64,000 bases of DNA from Lantana camara (GCA_037501455.1 CM074862.1:60295501-60359500), one strand, 5' to 3'. Positions 45,511 through 58,525 are shown, counted from the stretch's first letter. The notes: generated by a model from the letters alone, not told the origin. Program-made: numbers and translations.

Positions 45511-46739
45511 CCCCGATTTTTCAGTTGTACAAGTATGACGTATGTGTTTACCAATATGCGCAATTAGATTAATTATATATGTAATTATTTATTACCTCTT
45601 TTATTAAATGTTATTATTTGAATATTTGAATATGAATTCCTGAAACGTTTTTGCATATACGATTGTGTTTGAGTATCGTCTCTATTCGAATTGATTTTCG
45701 TTTTTCGTGGAAAATTGATATAACTGAAATATGTGCCTTATGATCGTGTTTATATGCTCGATGTATGATTTTTTTCTCGTTTGTTTGAGTTTTGGATTCG
45801 TTTGTGTGATCAGAACCGAAAAGGGGCTAAAGAGCATTTAGTGCACCTTATATTCTAGGTGGCGTAACTTGAGCTCAGGAACTCGGAATCGAGTTCTGTC
45901 ACCTCCAATGGTCGTATCAATGAATCGGATCCAATGGAACAAACCTCATATTTTTCTAAGACCATTTAGATCCTTGAATTTCAACCGAAACGAGCACCTC
46001 ACGCTTAAAACGGCATCCAATGACTTTTCCTAAGCTACGGACCTATACTAACACACCTAGACCCCTAACCCAAGACCTAAGATACACTTATCTCTCTCTC
46101 CCTACCTCAACCACATGAACCAACCCCCTCCCCCCCCCAAAAAAAAAAAAGAAAATACTCAGCCAAGAAGAAGAAGGAAGAACCACTATTCATCTTGTGA
46201 GATTTTGAGCTCGTCTCACTCTTTTCTGACTTCAAAGGTAAGCTCATTTTTGTAATCTCTATCTCCTGATGATCATGTCAAGTTATGATTTGCATGTTTT
46301 TATCAATAATTGAGTAATATGGTATATATAGTGAATAGTAAGGGTTTATGAACATTTAGTGATTTGGTCTTATTTCCTTCCAATTTCTTGGAGTTTCTTG
46401 AGTGATATTTGATCCTAAGACATGCTTTTATACTTACATGAACTTATATTGCTTGGGGGTTGGGGATTCATTGAGTTACCTTTGATGAATTTGAGTGAAA
46501 ATGGAAGAACATGAACTTGTTTGCCCTCATTGCTTTTGTCTCTTGTTATGGCTCGATTTTGCTCAGAATTTTGGGCATGAATTGTATAAATTTTGATGCA
46601 TAAACTTACCTTATTATGTTGCCTTGATGTTGGTTTGGTTTGGTTGTTGTTTCAGGGGTGAAACAGGGGTTGAACTTTGAGATTTCAGCCCCTGCGCGCG
46701 CTAACACCTGTTATGGGCTCGTCACCTGAGGCCTCTATT

Positions 46740-46797
46740 CCCACTAACGGTCATTAGGGGGTTTTCTAATGGAGGGGACTAATGACCATTAGTCCCC
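46740..46797 (+). repeat. Palindrome cassette of the J LTR
   Basis: GGGGACTAATG (46774-46784) pairs perfectly with CATTAGTCCCC (46787-46797) around AC. A decayed copy, CCACTAACGG..CATTAGGGG, precedes it at 46740-46760. Confidence 0.83.
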
Positions 46798-47524
46798 CCA
46801 AACTGCATTTTTATGTGCTTTGCTCGTTTGTTTTCCCATTTTACTCGTTTCCCTCCCCGATTTTGATCTTGATGTGTTACGTGCTTGTTTATATGTATAA
46901 ATTGCTATGTTATGAGTTGTAACTACTTGATTTTGGTATGTTCCATGTGTGACTAATGTGTTAGGAGTATTGGATTCGATTTTCGGGGTGATTTGATATG
47001 ATTTAATCGAGTAACGAGCATGCATGCCCTAAGTGATCCCGTATGCGTTGCTATGTGCTTTTCCTGCATTGTTTGATGTCCTAAGTGACTTCTCTTACCT
47101 TCAACTTCACTTTATGATATAAATTGATGAATGTATGACATGTTATAATGTATTTATGAATTGACTTGATATGATTATGAAAGATATGAAATGAATGAAC
47201 ATGAAACCTCCATGTATTGAATGAACTTGAATGGATTACTTGGTCATATGGCTTCATAACTGGAACTCATCTCTTATTCATCACATATCATGTTCATTAC
47301 ATTGTCGTGCGTCGTATATGCTTCAATTATAGTCTCGAGTCTCACGACCACACTGTGTTGTCTTTCGTACAGTTTTCTCCAGGGTGGAGATGTATCGGGT
47401 TCATAGGCTACCTTCAAGTCTTTCTTTCCTTTGGTATTGTTTGGTAAGGTGTAATAGGTGGGTTTCTCTTCTATTAATTATGATGACCCGATATATCCCT
47501 TACGTGCAAATTTTGAGTCAAAGT

Positions 47525-47527
<3 letters not shown>

Positions 47528-47574
<47 letters not shown>
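47528..47574. repeat. AT dinucleotide microsatellite
   Basis: About 23 uninterrupted AT/TA repeats inside the J LTR. Confidence 0.95.
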
Positions 47575-47576
<2 letters not shown>

Positions 47577-47894
47577 GTCTTTTTAGAGTAAATGATTTCC
47601 AACGTAAAGCCTTCTTTTATGTATCCCCCACCTTATGATTTTGGCGAGAACATGATTATGAACACGGGCCCTGGGACTTAGTACATGTGGCTATATAGGG
47701 AGGCAAGGGCCGACGGTGATCCCAGGTATTAGTCCCACATGAACTACGGTGATACCGGCCCTCGCTAGGAGATTAGCGAGGAATGGGGGGTTGAGTGCCT
47801 TTGGGGGAATTCATGTAACCCCCTTTGGTCCATGATTGAGGTGGCCGGGTCTTGCTAACCCGTCCACCACCCGGAGGAAAAAGGTGTAAGTGTT

Positions 47895-47980
47895 TATGAT
47901 TATGTATGATAATGATTATGAATGATTATGAATGATTATGTATGATAATGATTATGAATGATTATGAATGGTTATGTATG
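47895..47980. repeat. Short minisatellite ATGATTATGA(A/T)TG
   Basis: Repeats of TATGATTATG, AATGATTATG and TATGATAATG units in the J LTR. No other content is seen. Confidence 0.8.
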
Positions 47981-48746
47981 AATGTGTATGATCGCTAATG
48001 TAAAGATTCAATTGATATGCACACACGAGGAGTAGGTTGGAGATATTCGCCCACTTCCCAGGGCTCACGTAATGACCACATGAATGAATGTATGAATAAA
48101 TATGATAGTTGGAATCCCGTTGATGCTTTTCTTTGTTTTACCCGCTTGCGAAATGGTTGTAAAACTTCACACGGGATTATGAGTTGTATGAATGTGTTTA
48201 AATTCCGTGATATTATATATTTTATGCCCCGTTTTATACCCACCAGTCTCTTAAAGACTGAACCTGGCTTTGTTTTCAGTTCTTTTGCAGGTTTTAGAGC
48301 GCTACGCGGGATTTCGAGTCTGTCGAGTCTTTTGGTTAAGTCGGAGTCATTTTACACGTATTTTTGTAATTTAAATAAGTTATCTTGTAGAATGTACAAA
48401 TATTATGATTGTGATACATTGATTCGGGACAGGCTTCTAGGGATAGATTGAACCCGTGACTTATGATTTTTTATTTATGATTTATGTTTGAAATTTTGGG
48501 ACTAGGTAATTATGCTAGTGGAACCCGTCTTCTATGATATACCTTGTGTTGGAATATATGTTTTGCTTCCCCACATGTATTTACTCTATTGAACTGCGTA
48601 CTTGGTTTCGAAAGTTAGCTCCCACCTAGCATAGCGAGTGAGTGAGTCCCCGTTCGCCGTGGCTTGGCACGTGTATGGACGTTCCATTCCATATGTGGGT
48701 CGGGTCTTGGTGCGGGGGATGTGGTGGCTTGCGCTCGGGTGCTAAA

Positions 48747-49229
48747 TCCTTAAGTGGTATCAGAGCCCCGGTTGCAAAACCAGGGTTTCTAACATGGTGT
48801 CGTCTGAAGTCTAGGTCGTACGGCATAGGAACAACTTGTCAACGTGTGCACCGCATTGATCATGAGTATTGCTATTGAAAATTGATATGGAAATACATTA
48901 TTAAATGTGTGTAACTTAAATTTTGTTAACTTATATGTTGCATTTTGCATCAAATACGTGCTCTTGGTGCTAATTATGTGTCATATACACTTACTAACCA
49001 GCATGCAATTATATTTGAGATGAGTTGTGATTGTAGGATGTTCTTATAACATTAAACCACGGCCAATTCCCACGATCACAACAACCCGCCACGAGCTCTT
49101 CTTTCAGGTGTGGATAATTTAAAGAAGACTCTAGGAATTTAGCGGAGTTCGGGCAATTGGTGATTCTTATGACAAGGTTATAAGATGGGAGTTCAAGATA
49201 GAGATGGGAACTAAACCAGGGGTGAGGAC
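48747..49229 (+). other. Leader of element J, with primer-binding site
   Basis: The primer-binding site TGGTATCAGAGC is at 48755-48766. The next 460 bp follow the N2 leader closely (GTGTGCACCGCATTGATCATG, CATATACACTTACTAACC, ACCACGGCCAATTC), so J and N2 are related. The sequence stops at 49230, where element K begins. No coding sequence is recognisable. Confidence 0.8.
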
Positions 49230-51835
49230 CGTGACACCCTGGTTTTTCGGCCATCCAGGTACACACTTACGAGAGAGCTAAATGTGCAATTTAAATTATT
49301 TTAATTTCATATTTAATTGAATTATACTTTATTACTTGAAATTCTTATATGAATTATTTGAATTTATATGAAATATTCGAATTATAGGTCAAAATTTGCC
49401 TAAGTGATTTATGATATGAATTTTTATGAATTTTATGATATGTGAATTTAATTTTCGAGCATGCTAATTTTTGTGAATTATGTGATTCATGTGAATTAAG
49501 GGCTTAATTGTATGATTTATTTAATTTTGGACTTAATTGAGAATTTGAACTTGGACATATTTGACACTTTTTGAAAGTTTTGGACCTAATTGAAAAATAG
49601 CCTTTTTAATAAAATTTTATTTATATTAATTCATTTAATTGTTATTTTAAAATTTTATTTATTATTTCTTTGAAAATTTAATTTTATTATTTGAATAATA
49701 TGCTTATTTGTTGAAAATGTGTTGCTTTTGTGTTCGATTTGAGATCGAAATTTCATGCCAATTTAATATGCATGAATTATACGTGTTATGAATTCGATTA
49801 TGTGCTCGTTTTAATTTTCCGGACTTGTTTGATATGGTAACGCACCATATTTTAGTTGTTGGGGACTCGAGGGCCTAACTAGTTTTAGCACGCCTTGTGT
49901 TCCGGAATTTATATATTGAGCTAGGGAATTCGGATTCGAATTCCGGAAGTAACGCTGGACTCGTAACGAAGAATGGGAGCTAAGGAACCTAGCCTTCTAT
50001 TTTTCTAAGCCCGTTTAAACCTCCGAAATTTGTCCGAACCGAGCAACTCGCGCAGATTCGCCACCTTGCATTATTTTGGCCATATCTCTCTCATTCCTTA
50101 ACCAAATGAGTTGATTCTAACCCTAGTTAAGCCCTTAATCGCTCTCTCTAGCCCTCATTTTGAAAATCATCAGCCAAGAGAGAGAAAGAAGCAGCTAAAC
50201 CGAGAGAGAAAGAGAAAGGGATTTTTTACACTATTCATGTTGCAATTTCAAGCTCAATACTTCTCCGATTCGCCTCAAATTCAAAAGGTAAGTCCATGAT
50301 TTAATTCTCTATCTTCTCATCTTTCTTTTAAGTGCTTATTTTCTGATTTCCATAAAGATTTGAGTATGCTTTGGTGAAGAATGAATAGTTAGGTTTAGCT
50401 CCAAATCTTGAATTCATGAGATAGCTTTGGTTTTTGTGGATTTTAATGCATGAATCTTCTCTCCTTAAACTCCAATAACTGAATTCTTGCTCTTATTTTT
50501 ATAGATTGTGAGTATGTGAAGTTTCACCATGATTGGAGCTTGGATATGAGACTGAAAATCTGAGATTTTGGAGCATGATTGTGAACTTCTTCTTTGTTGA
50601 TTCATGTTGCGTGAGTTGCTGTCATTTTTTGCTTTGTTTAACTGCTGTTGTTGCTGCCTTGTTAACTGTTGCGTGTTGCCCCGCTTCCCCTGCTCCTCTC
50701 CCCTGTCGAACACGCTGCTGCTGTTGTTCGTTTGCTGCGGTGTTAATCTCCCCGGGCGGAGAGATTTTACATTGGTTGTGTCCCCGGGCGGGGCCACTTA
50801 TGCAGGAGCTGCCAGCATTCTCTTCCCCCAGCGGGGAGCCATGCATGTGAATTGGTTATATGAACTGCATGGTTTTTTTAGTGCACATGTGCTTGTGTGT
50901 GTGCGTGAATGTGAAGTGTGTGTATATATATATATAGTATACATATTGTAGTGCATACATTGATGTGGTTATATGCTGATGCATATATATAAATATTAAG
51001 ATTTGTAGATTGTTAATTATATGTAACGTGTATACATATGTAATATATATAGTGTGTGTTAGGCGATGCACGTAGTGTATATATATATATATATATATGT
51101 AATATATATTATGCGCGTACGTGATATATAATTGTATATTATAATATGTATTATGTAATTAGTTATTTAAGCCCTTGATTTATTTTATATAGTATGATTT
51201 TAATAATTTGATTTTATATATGAATTTTAACCTTAAGAATGAATGTGGTATGCTATTATACGACATTTTATGAGCTTGTTTGATATGTTATGAATTTATT
51301 TGACCTGATATAAGTTTGATTCTTAAAGTATTCGTGTGATATTATGTTATCTGCTTTGATATGCCGAAGTGTGAATTTATATGACGTGCATTGCATCATT
51401 TGCATCCATATGCATTAGCCGAGCGTTTCTATCGTTCATATGGAGTCTTAGCCTTGTTTCTTGTGTTTAGATGGTTCGAAGGGAGTTGCCCGTGGGGTGC
51501 TTTGGGCTGTTCGTTCGGTTTGTAGGTCAAGGTGAGGTTTAGGTTTGTTTCTTTTTAGTTAATGCGACCTACAACCCTATATGCTCGTTTTCAAGCCCGC
51601 ATGCGACTATATTATTATATTTATATAATAGATATGTGCATATATGATATGTTTATGGCTTTGTCATATGAATAAATGTTTTAAAGTATATATACGAGCA
51701 TATCTAAGCTTGAAATGTTTTGCTACCAGGCTATGCTCCATACCGTGTGTCTTCATGCTAGCTACGGATTAGGATGACACGGAGAGGTACGTCTATAGCA
51801 TACGCTAAGTTTCAAGGTAAGGTATGCACTGATCA
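49230..51835 (+). repeat. 5' LTR of element K, left part
   Basis: It starts CGTGACACCCTGG (first base changed from T) and matches the 3' LTR at 59488. Landmarks: donor-like AAAAGGTAAGTCC at 50283-50295, a CCCCGGGCGGGG cassette at 50748-50837 and AT-rich microsatellites at 50920-51130. It is interrupted at 51835 by solo LTR S and resumes at 55450. In the first 130 bp it differs from the 3' LTR at about 4%, so K is older than the Tekay-like, N1 and N2 insertions. Confidence 0.9.
50748..50837 (+). repeat. Palindrome cassette, CCCCGGGCGGGG type (K 5' LTR)
   Basis: Three units lie at 50748, 50781 and 50823. The 3' LTR has better-kept copies at 61017, 61049 and 61091. The differences (one G lost, CGGG to CAGC) show decay in the older copy. 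Confidence 0.82.
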
Positions 51836-54800
51836 TGTAGCACCCCAACCAGAAAGGCGCTACATCCCCTACACTATGAGTCTGATCCACACATGAAATG
51901 GAAAGTCCATGTATGAACCCAGCTCACAGCGAACGGGGACTCACTCACTCCTTAGGCTAGGCGGGAACTAAACATTCACAACCAAATCAAAAGGAACAAG
52001 AATAAATGCCAAAGGCGGAAGCATAACATATAATCTAGTACTAATTCAAGCCACATAACGGTTTCAACTAGCACAATAACCTATTCTCGAAAATTCGTGC
52101 ATAACATAATTCCATAATCATAATCATAGTCATACATTTATCCATTCTTGCAAATTCAATCAAATTACAAAATGCATATGAAGTGACTCAAACTTAACCA
52201 ATAGACTTAACAAACTAGACTCCCCGCTTAGCACTCCAAACCTGCAAAGAAACTGAAAACAAACCAGGTTCAGTCTATACGAGACTGGTGGGTATAAAAC
52301 GAGGCATAAGTAACATGTAGAACAATATTTAAACATTCACATGCAAGTTATAATCCCAAATGAGGTTTTTAGAGAATATCCCAAGTGGGTGAAATAAATA
52401 AGTCATCAAAAGGGATTATAACTTTCATTTTTCATTAGGTTGTTTGTGGCCCGGTGAGTGGGCGTGCAATATATCCAACCAACACCTCGTGTAGTTCATT
52501 AAACTTTCTTTCATTCTTTCTTTCATTCATGTATAACATTATTTTGTGCAGATTCATGAACATTTACACCTTCTTCCTCCAGGTGATGGCCGGGTGATCG
52601 GCCTGAACCATCCATTCATTGACCAAAAGGGGAACATGACTCCCCAAATGGCACTCAACGTCCATTCCTCGCTAACTCCTAACGAGGTCCGGTTACGCCG
52701 TTCATTGGTGGGACTAGTGTGAGGGTTTACCGTCAGCCCATGCCTCATCGGGTCACCACCCACACCAAGTCCCTGGGCCCCATTCTGTGCATTCATTCAT
52801 TCTTTCTCGCCAAAACATTTGGTAGGTTCATAAAAGAAGGGCTTTACTTTGAAATCAATTGTTCTTAAAACGACTCTATATACATATAATAGATTTTGGT
52901 CGAAACCTTTACACATTGGGAGTATATAGGGTCATTTATCTAAATAGTAGAGAAACCCACCTGTACGCCTCACCGACCGATACCAAGAAGAAAAGAATAC
53001 TTGAAAAAGGCCTAAGAACCCGGAAAGTCTCCGCCCTGGAGAAACTGTACAAGAGACAATATAGTGCATTCGTGAGACTCAAGACACTACATGAACCACA
53101 TATGACGCACGGCATGTCATGCACAAAATATGAGACGCATAAAAAGTAGCAACATGCTATGACGATGTTCATGTGTACAATTAATGCCTCAGAAACACAT
53201 AAACGAGCAATTCATTCAAGTACTTTCAAGATAATGAAGGTGTCATATTCATTCGTTTCATATCTTTTCATGAATCCTATCAAATCGAGCCATAATCTTC
53301 AAACCATAATCATAGTACACCAACATGTTTACAATACATATAATAAATATAGAGGCAAGAGAATTTACTTAAGACGTCGAAAGAATGCAAGAATCACTTA
53401 ACATTTCATATGGAAGCACTTAAGCCACCCTATAGCATATTAGTTTGTTACCCGACAAAATCATGTCGAAGCACTCCTCATCTTCAATATAACAATTATA
53501 ACACATAATACAACTTATTATAACATTTCATGAGCATTCAAGAGTTTAAAATACATAAGAGAGGCAAAGGATACAAGAAAGCTTCACACGTGTCATTTAA
53601 ACGTTCATGCATTAAAAATCATGTTTACACTTATCAAATGGAACCATAAAATTAAAATAAATAATCAAACATATCATATATTATCAATTAATCATGTATA
53701 GATTCATTAAAACCACATACGGAGTTCGAGGAAGTGGAAGGAAAGCAAGAGAACGGATTTGAGCAAGTTTTGGTGAGAGCTGACAGTTTTCGGGAATGGG
53801 CAAGCTGTAAAGAATTGAACATATCCTGAGTTCTAGAAGTTGGCATTGGGTTTTGTTTATTGGATATGAAACTAGACAAACATATCTTTCCGAGGATATA
53901 TAGCTTGAATTTTAGTTCAAAGCAACATGAAAATGGCGTAAGCTTGAAGTTGGATGAATGCAGTGTCTCGGAAAAGTGGCGACACAAAATTAAAATGACC
54001 ATATCTCACAAAACAGAAAAGATATTGAGGTGATTCCAATTGGAGAGGGTGCTAAACTCAAAGACGTTGATCGTGTCCGAAAATCAGATCGAATGGAGTT
54101 TGGATGAAGGGGTAACCGGCCGGGTAATTCACAAGGAAAAAGTTCCCAGGCCGGGGAAAACTGTCCAGAAACCTTCTGGACAAGAAGTACCCGCCCGGGT
54201 ACTTTTTCCTCACTAAATTTACCCGCCCGGGTAAGGTGTTTCTGCTAGAAAAAGAGCAGAAACAAGGGTTGATTGAGGGGAAGAACAAGGGAAGCAATAA
54301 GGCAGCAAAGGTAGGCATGAAATGATCAAGAAAACATAGCAAAACTCATCCCACAACACTTACAACAACCGGACAAGAGAAGGGAAGGAAAGGATCAATA
54401 AGAATGCATCTTCATCTTCAAGAAATTAATTCTCTGTTAATGGTGGATCATCATATATTCAACATTCATGAGTTTAAGTTTAGAAAAAGCAACATAGCAG
54501 CTTCAAAGAGCAAGAAATCACTCATAAAAGTTCATATAACGCATGTTTGATCAATCAATTCAAAATCAAAACTAAACCTAACTATTCATGCCAATCATCA
54601 AATCATAAGAAATCATGGATGAAAAGGAGCAACCCAAGGCTTGAAATGTTCCCAAGGAGATAGAGAATTCAATCATGTTCTTACCTTTCAAGTTGGAGAA
54701 GAAATGGTGGTGGCAAGAGCTCAAAATCAAGGATGGTGAATAGTTTTTTTTCTTTCTTCTCCCTTTATCTCGGTTTTGGCTGCTTCTCTTCCCTTTTCTC

Positions 54801-55449
54801 AGCTGATGGTCGAAGTGAAGGAAACATAGGGTGGTAGGGGGTTATGTTAGGGTGAGTTGGGCCCAAGTATGAGGATATTTGGTCAAGAATTGAGGGAGAT
54901 ACACAAAAACCGTGAAAGGTGGCAGTTTTGCGTGAGCTGTTCGTTCTGGGAAAAATAAGGGGGTCCAAAAGGGATTAGAAAAATATGAATCTAGGTTCCT
55001 TGGTTTTCTTTCTTCGTTACGAGTCCGACGCCTCTTCCGAAATTTGATTCCGAATTCCCGAGCTCAAGATATGCCGTCCGGAACCAGAGGAGAGCCGAAT
55101 GCCCTTAATCTCCCGACTTGGCCTCGTTCCCAAAATAAAATTCGTTAACACACCAAACAAGATCAAAAACATGAAACGATCACGTAAACATGTTCATAAC
55201 ACATAAATCTACAACATACCAAAATTTCACAAAATTACGAATTCAAGCCAAGTAGGAACGGCACGCGATCAAAACATATAAGTGTATAACATTCAAGAAT
55301 TCATTTAAATTTCCAATATTTCAATTAATCACATATTTAACAATTTAATAATTGGATTAAATATATATAAAACACTTATAAATAATTAATTCACGTAAAT
55401 CGATAAACACATACGTCATGCTAATGACTGAAAAAGTTGGGGCGTTACA
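51836..55449 (-). mobile_element. S: solo LTR with intact target-site duplication
   Basis: This 3614-bp LTR on the minus strand starts TGTAACGCCCCAA and ends GGGGTGCTACA. TSD GATCA is at 51831-51835 and 55450-55454. There is no second LTR and no internal region, so it is what remains after recombination between the two LTRs of one element. It has a CAGTC/GACTG hairpin at 52271-52287, a GGAG-loop hairpin at 52667-52687, a palindrome cassette at 54113-54234 and a donor-like site at about 54684. No primer-binding site or purine tract adjoins it. Confidence 0.95.
54113..54234 (-). repeat. Palindrome cassette, TACCCGCCCGGGTA type
   Basis: Units: TAACCGGCCGGGTA near 54113, TTCCCAGGCCGGGGAA at 54143-54158, GTACCCGCCCGGGTAC at 54187-54202 and TTACCCGCCCGGGTAA at 54219-54234. 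The outermost pairs differ between the last two units (GTA/TAC against TTA/TAA), both paired. Confidence 0.88.
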
Positions 55450-56582
55450 GATCAGGTACGTAAGCTTTGTAATGTTAATGATTTGTAATGAGCGAGAATG
55501 TAATGGTAATGTTATGTATTGGCAATGTTGGGCCCCGGAGCCTGCCAGGACGCCCAGTATGGCAGCGGGCCGTCGGGTTAAGCCTGGGCGTAGTCTCCAC
55601 TCGGATAGGATCAACCCGGAACCCACTAGGAGGTTTGGTGGGGGATGAAATCCTTGTGCATGAGAGTCATGAAACTCACGACCCATACATAACGTAATGG
55701 ATGATTAGGGTCGCGCAACCCTTCCAACACCAGAGAAGGAGGTTTGTTCTTAATGTTACTTTTATTTGATTTGTAATGTTTGATTCGTATGAGGAGCCCA
55801 GGATGGGATTTCTGCTCGTACTCGCCGAGCTTTTATATGCTATGTTGACTATGAAACGGGATAGGACTTTTAAGATATAGATACGATATGCTTTTATACG
55901 ATATATATACATTGGTTTTAAAAATGGATTTCGGTGTGCAAAACCCTATTCCGGGTTCATAGTCTTTTGTTTTAGTACGTGCTATGCTCTATATTATGTA
56001 TCGTGTGCGTGTGTTCAACCCCCTCACTCAGTCGAGTTGTAGACTGACCCCTCTCCTTTCCCCCCCCCCCCCCCCCCCCCCCAAGTTGCAGGTGCAGGGT
56101 TTGGGTCGAGCTAGGCGGCGGTCGTCTTTTGGGGTCTTTTGAGTCAAGTTGTTCGAGTCTTTTTGCATTCTGCATCTTTACATTATGCCTTGGAATTTTA
56201 ATTATGTATAAGCCTACGATTATGTATTTAATATATCTTATTGATCTGATTTGATTCGGGACAGGCTTCTAGGGATAGAATGAACCCGTTGAGTATTTAT
56301 GTTTTATGTTTGATTTACGGGATTAGGTATCAATGCTAGTTGAACCCATCGCCTGTTTATATTTGAGATCTTACATGATTGAATGTATTTGCGATCCTGT
56401 TGCTTCCGCCTTTGATTTTATTTTTTTACGTACTATGTTTCAGGGTCTAAACTGCCTAACCTAGGGGTGTTTTGTTTATCTTCCGTTCGCCATGGCTTGT
56501 TGCGTGTGCTGAGTTTCCATTTTGTTAAACTTGTCGGGCTATGGTGTGGGGGATGTGGTTCCATTCGCTCCGGGGTACTACA
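55450..56582 (+). repeat. 5' LTR of element K, right part
   Basis: Resumes after solo LTR S. It holds a GGAG-loop hairpin at 55622-55642, CTCGCCGAG near 55820, a TCAGTC/GACTGA hairpin at 56028-56047, a C-run of over 20 bases near 56060-56082 and an acceptor-like GTTGCAG at 56085-56091. It ends GGGGTACTACA at 56582. Confidence 0.88.
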
Positions 56583-56590
56583 TCTTAAAG

Positions 56591-56602
56591 TGGTATTAGA
56601 GC
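56591..56602 (+). other. Primer-binding site of element K, one base changed
   Basis: TGGTATTAGAGC has one C-to-T change from TGGTATCAGAGC. Confidence 0.8.
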
Positions 56603-56779
56603 TCTTGGTTGCAAAATCAGAGCTCTAGTGTCGTGTTGGGTCTGTCTAGGTCGTTCGGCTTAGGATTATGCGTTTGTTTACATTCATTTGCACCATATAT
56701 GTGAATTAATTGTTCAAATGAACATGTATTTACTAAACCCCATGCATCAATATTTCCTGGAATTGTATTCTGTTTTAGG

Positions 56780-57720
56780 ATGCTCTATCAATATCGATGG
56801 ATATCACCGGGAATTGGGCAAAGGAAACAAGAGTCCACGGGATACGAAGAAGTTTGGGAATTTTGATCCTTCGGGGTTGTTCGATGTGGAAGATGTCAAG
56901 ATTGAAGGATGGTTATTCGAGATGGTGGGATTTAGGAAGTTGTTCAAAATTTACAAAAGAAAGGAGATGCAATTCTTATTTATTTCAAGGCCGACTTTCA
57001 AGTAGCTTGAAAAGATGAAACTGAACTTGAAAGAGTTCGGGAAAGAGTTCGTATGGAGGAACTTGTTTGAGAGATTTGACCCGAGTGCATCCATTCGAGT
57101 GCAGCGGTAAGAAGATTTCAAGAATTCCTATTTCTTGGACAAGAATGGGAAAAGATAGGTGATTTTAGTTGGGAACTCGAGAAATAGGGAGTAGATGAAG
57201 ATTACCTTAACATCTGGAGATTTTACAAGGAATCGACTGATAATTCAAGAGTTTTTCCAGTTTCAACCACGTATATTCGGTCCGAGAAAATAAACAATAT
57301 GGTTCGAGTGGAAATGAGTAAGCAATGCTCAAAATTCCACATTTCTTATATGGGATAAGAACCTGGTTTGAGTTCTAGAACAAGAGAAGGATCCGAATTT
57401 CAAGAAAATCTTCAAGAAATTCAAGGTGTCAACAATATTAAGGACAAGGAGATTTTCTACCAAAGATAGAATTGATGTCTTTCTCCTCCCCCACCGGAAT
57501 TGATTCAACACTCTCTCGCCGAGGTTCGAGTTATATTGAAAAATTCGTAGGAATAATTGGAAGGATACTTCAAGTGTGAAGAGTTGGGATATTTGGGGAA
57601 CGGTTGTTCGAGCAACAAGAATTTGAGACCTTCCAAAACACCGTAACTTCAAGATCCCGGTTCAAGCTCAAGATGATACTTTAGAAGGAAAAGAAATTGA
57701 TGCCGAGCTCAACTCTACTA
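56780..57720 (+). pseudogene. Decayed gag of element K
   Basis: A Met at about 56779 starts a gag-like N-terminus. A capsid-like stretch follows in a shifted frame (GLFDVEDVKIEGWLFEM near 56876), then several stops. A damaged zinc knuckle, KCEELGYLGNGCS, is near 57572-57612. Similarity to the Tekay-like gag is weak and seen by eye only. Confidence 0.6.
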
Positions 57721-57800
57721 ACATGGTGAACGGTACACAAAGCATTCATGGCATTTCATACATGCATATTTTTAATCTCAGGGAAACCCACTTGTTTGCT
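57690..57800 (+). pseudogene. Protease relic of element K
   Basis: EIDAELNSTNMVNGTQSIHG followed by HIFNLRETHLFATL aligns with EIDPNTVIEGTISIYG...[10 protein letters not shown] of element G. The catalytic Asp has become Asn. The nucleotides GGTGAACGGTACA...CATGGCAT are shared with relics in N1 (near 9730) and N2 (near 39520, minus strand). Confidence 0.75.
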
Positions 57801-58229
57801 ACTCTTCTCCCCTTGTTGCTTCTTGGTGTTTGTTGTTGCTTGCATTGTTTTTTCTTTAGTGTAACTCTCTTCTTGGAAGAGAGTTGGGTGAGATCGAGGG
57901 CTCGGGTGGTTGTGAGTTGTGAGGGCCGAGTCTGCCCGGTGGCTTTGTTTGAAGGCGACTAGTGAAGTACGGAACTACCTTAGGCGTGGGTTGGTTGTTC
58001 GGGTTCCGAGTTGGGTTGGTGTGTGGCGTTAGGAGGTCCGTTTTGGGCTCAACGATATTTTCGGGTACCAGATTGAAGGCTAGCCTATTTATATCCTTTG
58101 TGGAAGCGGTTGTTTAATCCAGGACGGTGCGATGAGTTTTGTGGCTTACTTTTGGGATAACCAAGGGATCGAGCTAAGCTGGAGGAGACAAAGATCAGAG
58201 TAATGCATTTTGATGTTTCCTTGAAAGTT

Positions 58230-58525
58230 GGGATTCTTCATTACTTGATAGGGACGTTGAGATGTCGTTGATCTTTATCCCGGAGTTGAACTTTTCGAAG
58301 ACTTCCTACCGAATGACTCTAGCATGGTTGTTGGGGTTGAAAGCATAGTTCGATGAGCTCTTAGAAGGTGGTCTCATCCATTGAATACTTCTTCGTGGAG
58401 TACTCTAGTCCTGCCTAAGAAGAGACGGGACCTTAGGGTGAGTGTCGACTACCATGAGCTATACAGGTCAACTGTAGAAGATAAATACCCTCTGCTTACT
58501 TTGAAGAGTTGTTCATTCTGCCCCA
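58230..58525 (+). pseudogene. Reverse transcriptase relic of element K
   Basis: PELNFSKTSYRMTLA (near 58274) aligns with [17 protein letters not shown] of the intact element. SSWSTLVLPKKRRDLRVSVD and ELYRSTVEDKYPLLTL (58390-58510) align with its [20 protein letters not shown] onward. Stops and frameshifts separate them. The catalytic FIDD region was not found. Confidence 0.8.

Larger units (their letters stand above)
45511..48746 (+). repeat. 5' LTR of element J, main part
   Basis: This continues from 35891 and ends GGTGCTAAA (decayed from TACA) at 48746, followed by a primer-binding site. Landmarks: GTGCACCTTATATTC and GAGCTCAGGAACTC near 45850-45890, a C/A-run near 46124-46150, donor-like AAAGGTAAGC at 46234-46243, a palindrome at 46774-46797, an AT dinucleotide run at about 47528-47574, a GGAG-loop hairpin at 47760-47781, an ATGATTATGA minisatellite at about 47895-47980, a CAGTC/GACTG hairpin at 48244-48260 and an acceptor-like TTTTGCAG at 48283-48290. 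Confidence 0.85.

Noticed and set aside
50533..50951. ORFs of 105-115 codons over the K cassette, also at 60798-61219
   Set aside because: They exist in both LTRs by duplication, have different frames open, and are dominated by CTG- and CCCCGGG-type simple sequence.
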